64,000 nucleotides of DNA from Chlorobium sp. N1. Lineage in GTDB: Bacteria; Bacteroidota; Chlorobiia; Chlorobiales; Chlorobiaceae. The position numbers and the translations under genes were made by a program. Below, piece by piece: positions 63,887 to 64,000 of the stretch. Where the stretch lies: NCBI RefSeq assembly GCF_004332115.1, contig NZ_SJPA01000008.1, positions 28,682 through 92,681 on the forward strand. The letters run 5' to 3'. Each line of letters begins with the position of its first letter. Positions within the stretch are counted from its first letter, which is position 1. Under the pieces are notes generated by a model that saw only the letters and a program-made list of their open reading frames with translations, had not been told where the DNA came from and did not search any database.

Positions 63887-64000
63887 ATAATGGCCAAATC
63901 ATTCTATAGCAATGAATTAAGCGGTATTTTCCGTATCTTGAGTGCAAGGAAAAGCCTTAAAAAGCCCCAAAAACCTTGCACCTCGATACCGCCGATTCAT
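63877..64000. mobile_element. Probable left end of an insertion sequence (cut by window edge)
   Basis: The sequence GGGCTTGCTGAATAATGG at 63876-63893 resembles terminal repeats I recall for IS5/IS903-type elements. Just inside lies an 8-bp inverted repeat, GTGCAAGG / CCTTGCAC, at about 63940-63980. A frame opening at ATG 63890 (MAKSFYSNELSGIFRIL) runs past the window edge. The right end and target duplication are not visible, so this is a proposal. Confidence 0.45.

Overview
The window reads as a chromosomal segment of a green sulfur bacterium (Chlorobiaceae, Chlorobium/Pelodictyon type). The main grounds are a chlorosome-type protein with an N-terminal 2Fe-2S ferredoxin domain (4840-5466), a chlorophyll/bacteriochlorophyll synthase (19329-20231), two tandem 2[4Fe-4S] ferredoxins of the Chlorobium type, and an octahaem c-type cytochrome operon, all in GC-rich, densely packed DNA. 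The species is not certain from sequence alone.

Layout. 1-6,850 is core: an efflux outer-membrane lipoprotein, a ferredoxin reductase-like flavoprotein, a small hydrophobic protein, a di-haem peroxidase, a bactofilin, the chlorosome protein and a DUF4143 ATPase with a large palindrome at its start. About 6,890-14,707 is an accessory island ending at the 3' end of a tRNA-Val gene. It holds a lone phage portal gene with a displaced start, two AT-rich minus-strand genes bracketed by portal-gene 3'-end repeats, and an integrase-less run of integron gene cassettes with two good attC sites. The cassette cargo is an unknown small protein, a 617-residue J-domain protein, and a stand-alone HsdR-N-like nuclease. 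14,708-56,720 is core again. It contains msrBA, a DUF134 regulator with a NifX-like partner, the operon bacteriochlorophyll synthase-glycosyltransferase-LOG-ZupT, an orphan YefM-like antitoxin with a textbook operator, ferredoxins, and a BOF/DUF4405/two-component operon. Further on are phoH, hldD, hisC, pth, a K+-dependent membrane pyrophosphatase, umuD-umuC-DUF1848, arsC, the octahaem cytochrome with its cytochrome b, purC, a transketolase N-half, rsmD-coaD, an aminotransferase, an acyltransferase, PSP1-metG-tRNA-fMet, namZ-like, cfa, a STAS protein and a DUF481 porin-like protein.

56,720-64,000 is a second variable zone. It has a long non-coding stretch, an XRE regulator, a decayed ParA-like gene lying between ~100-bp direct repeats, and then the start of a polysaccharide locus: SLBB export protein, Wzz/Wzc autokinase, initiating glycosylphosphotransferase, and a flippase cut short where an insertion-sequence end seems to begin.

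Best candidate for something new: the cassette run at 10,486-14,181. Cassettes 1 and 2 each carry an R'' box that is the exact reverse complement of their own leading R' box, and attC2 folds into a 10-bp stem with one extrahelical base, as expected of integron recombination sites. No integrase lies in the window, so this looks like a CALIN (cluster of attC sites lacking an integron integrase). The J-domain protein and the nuclease are plausible defence genes, but that role is inference.
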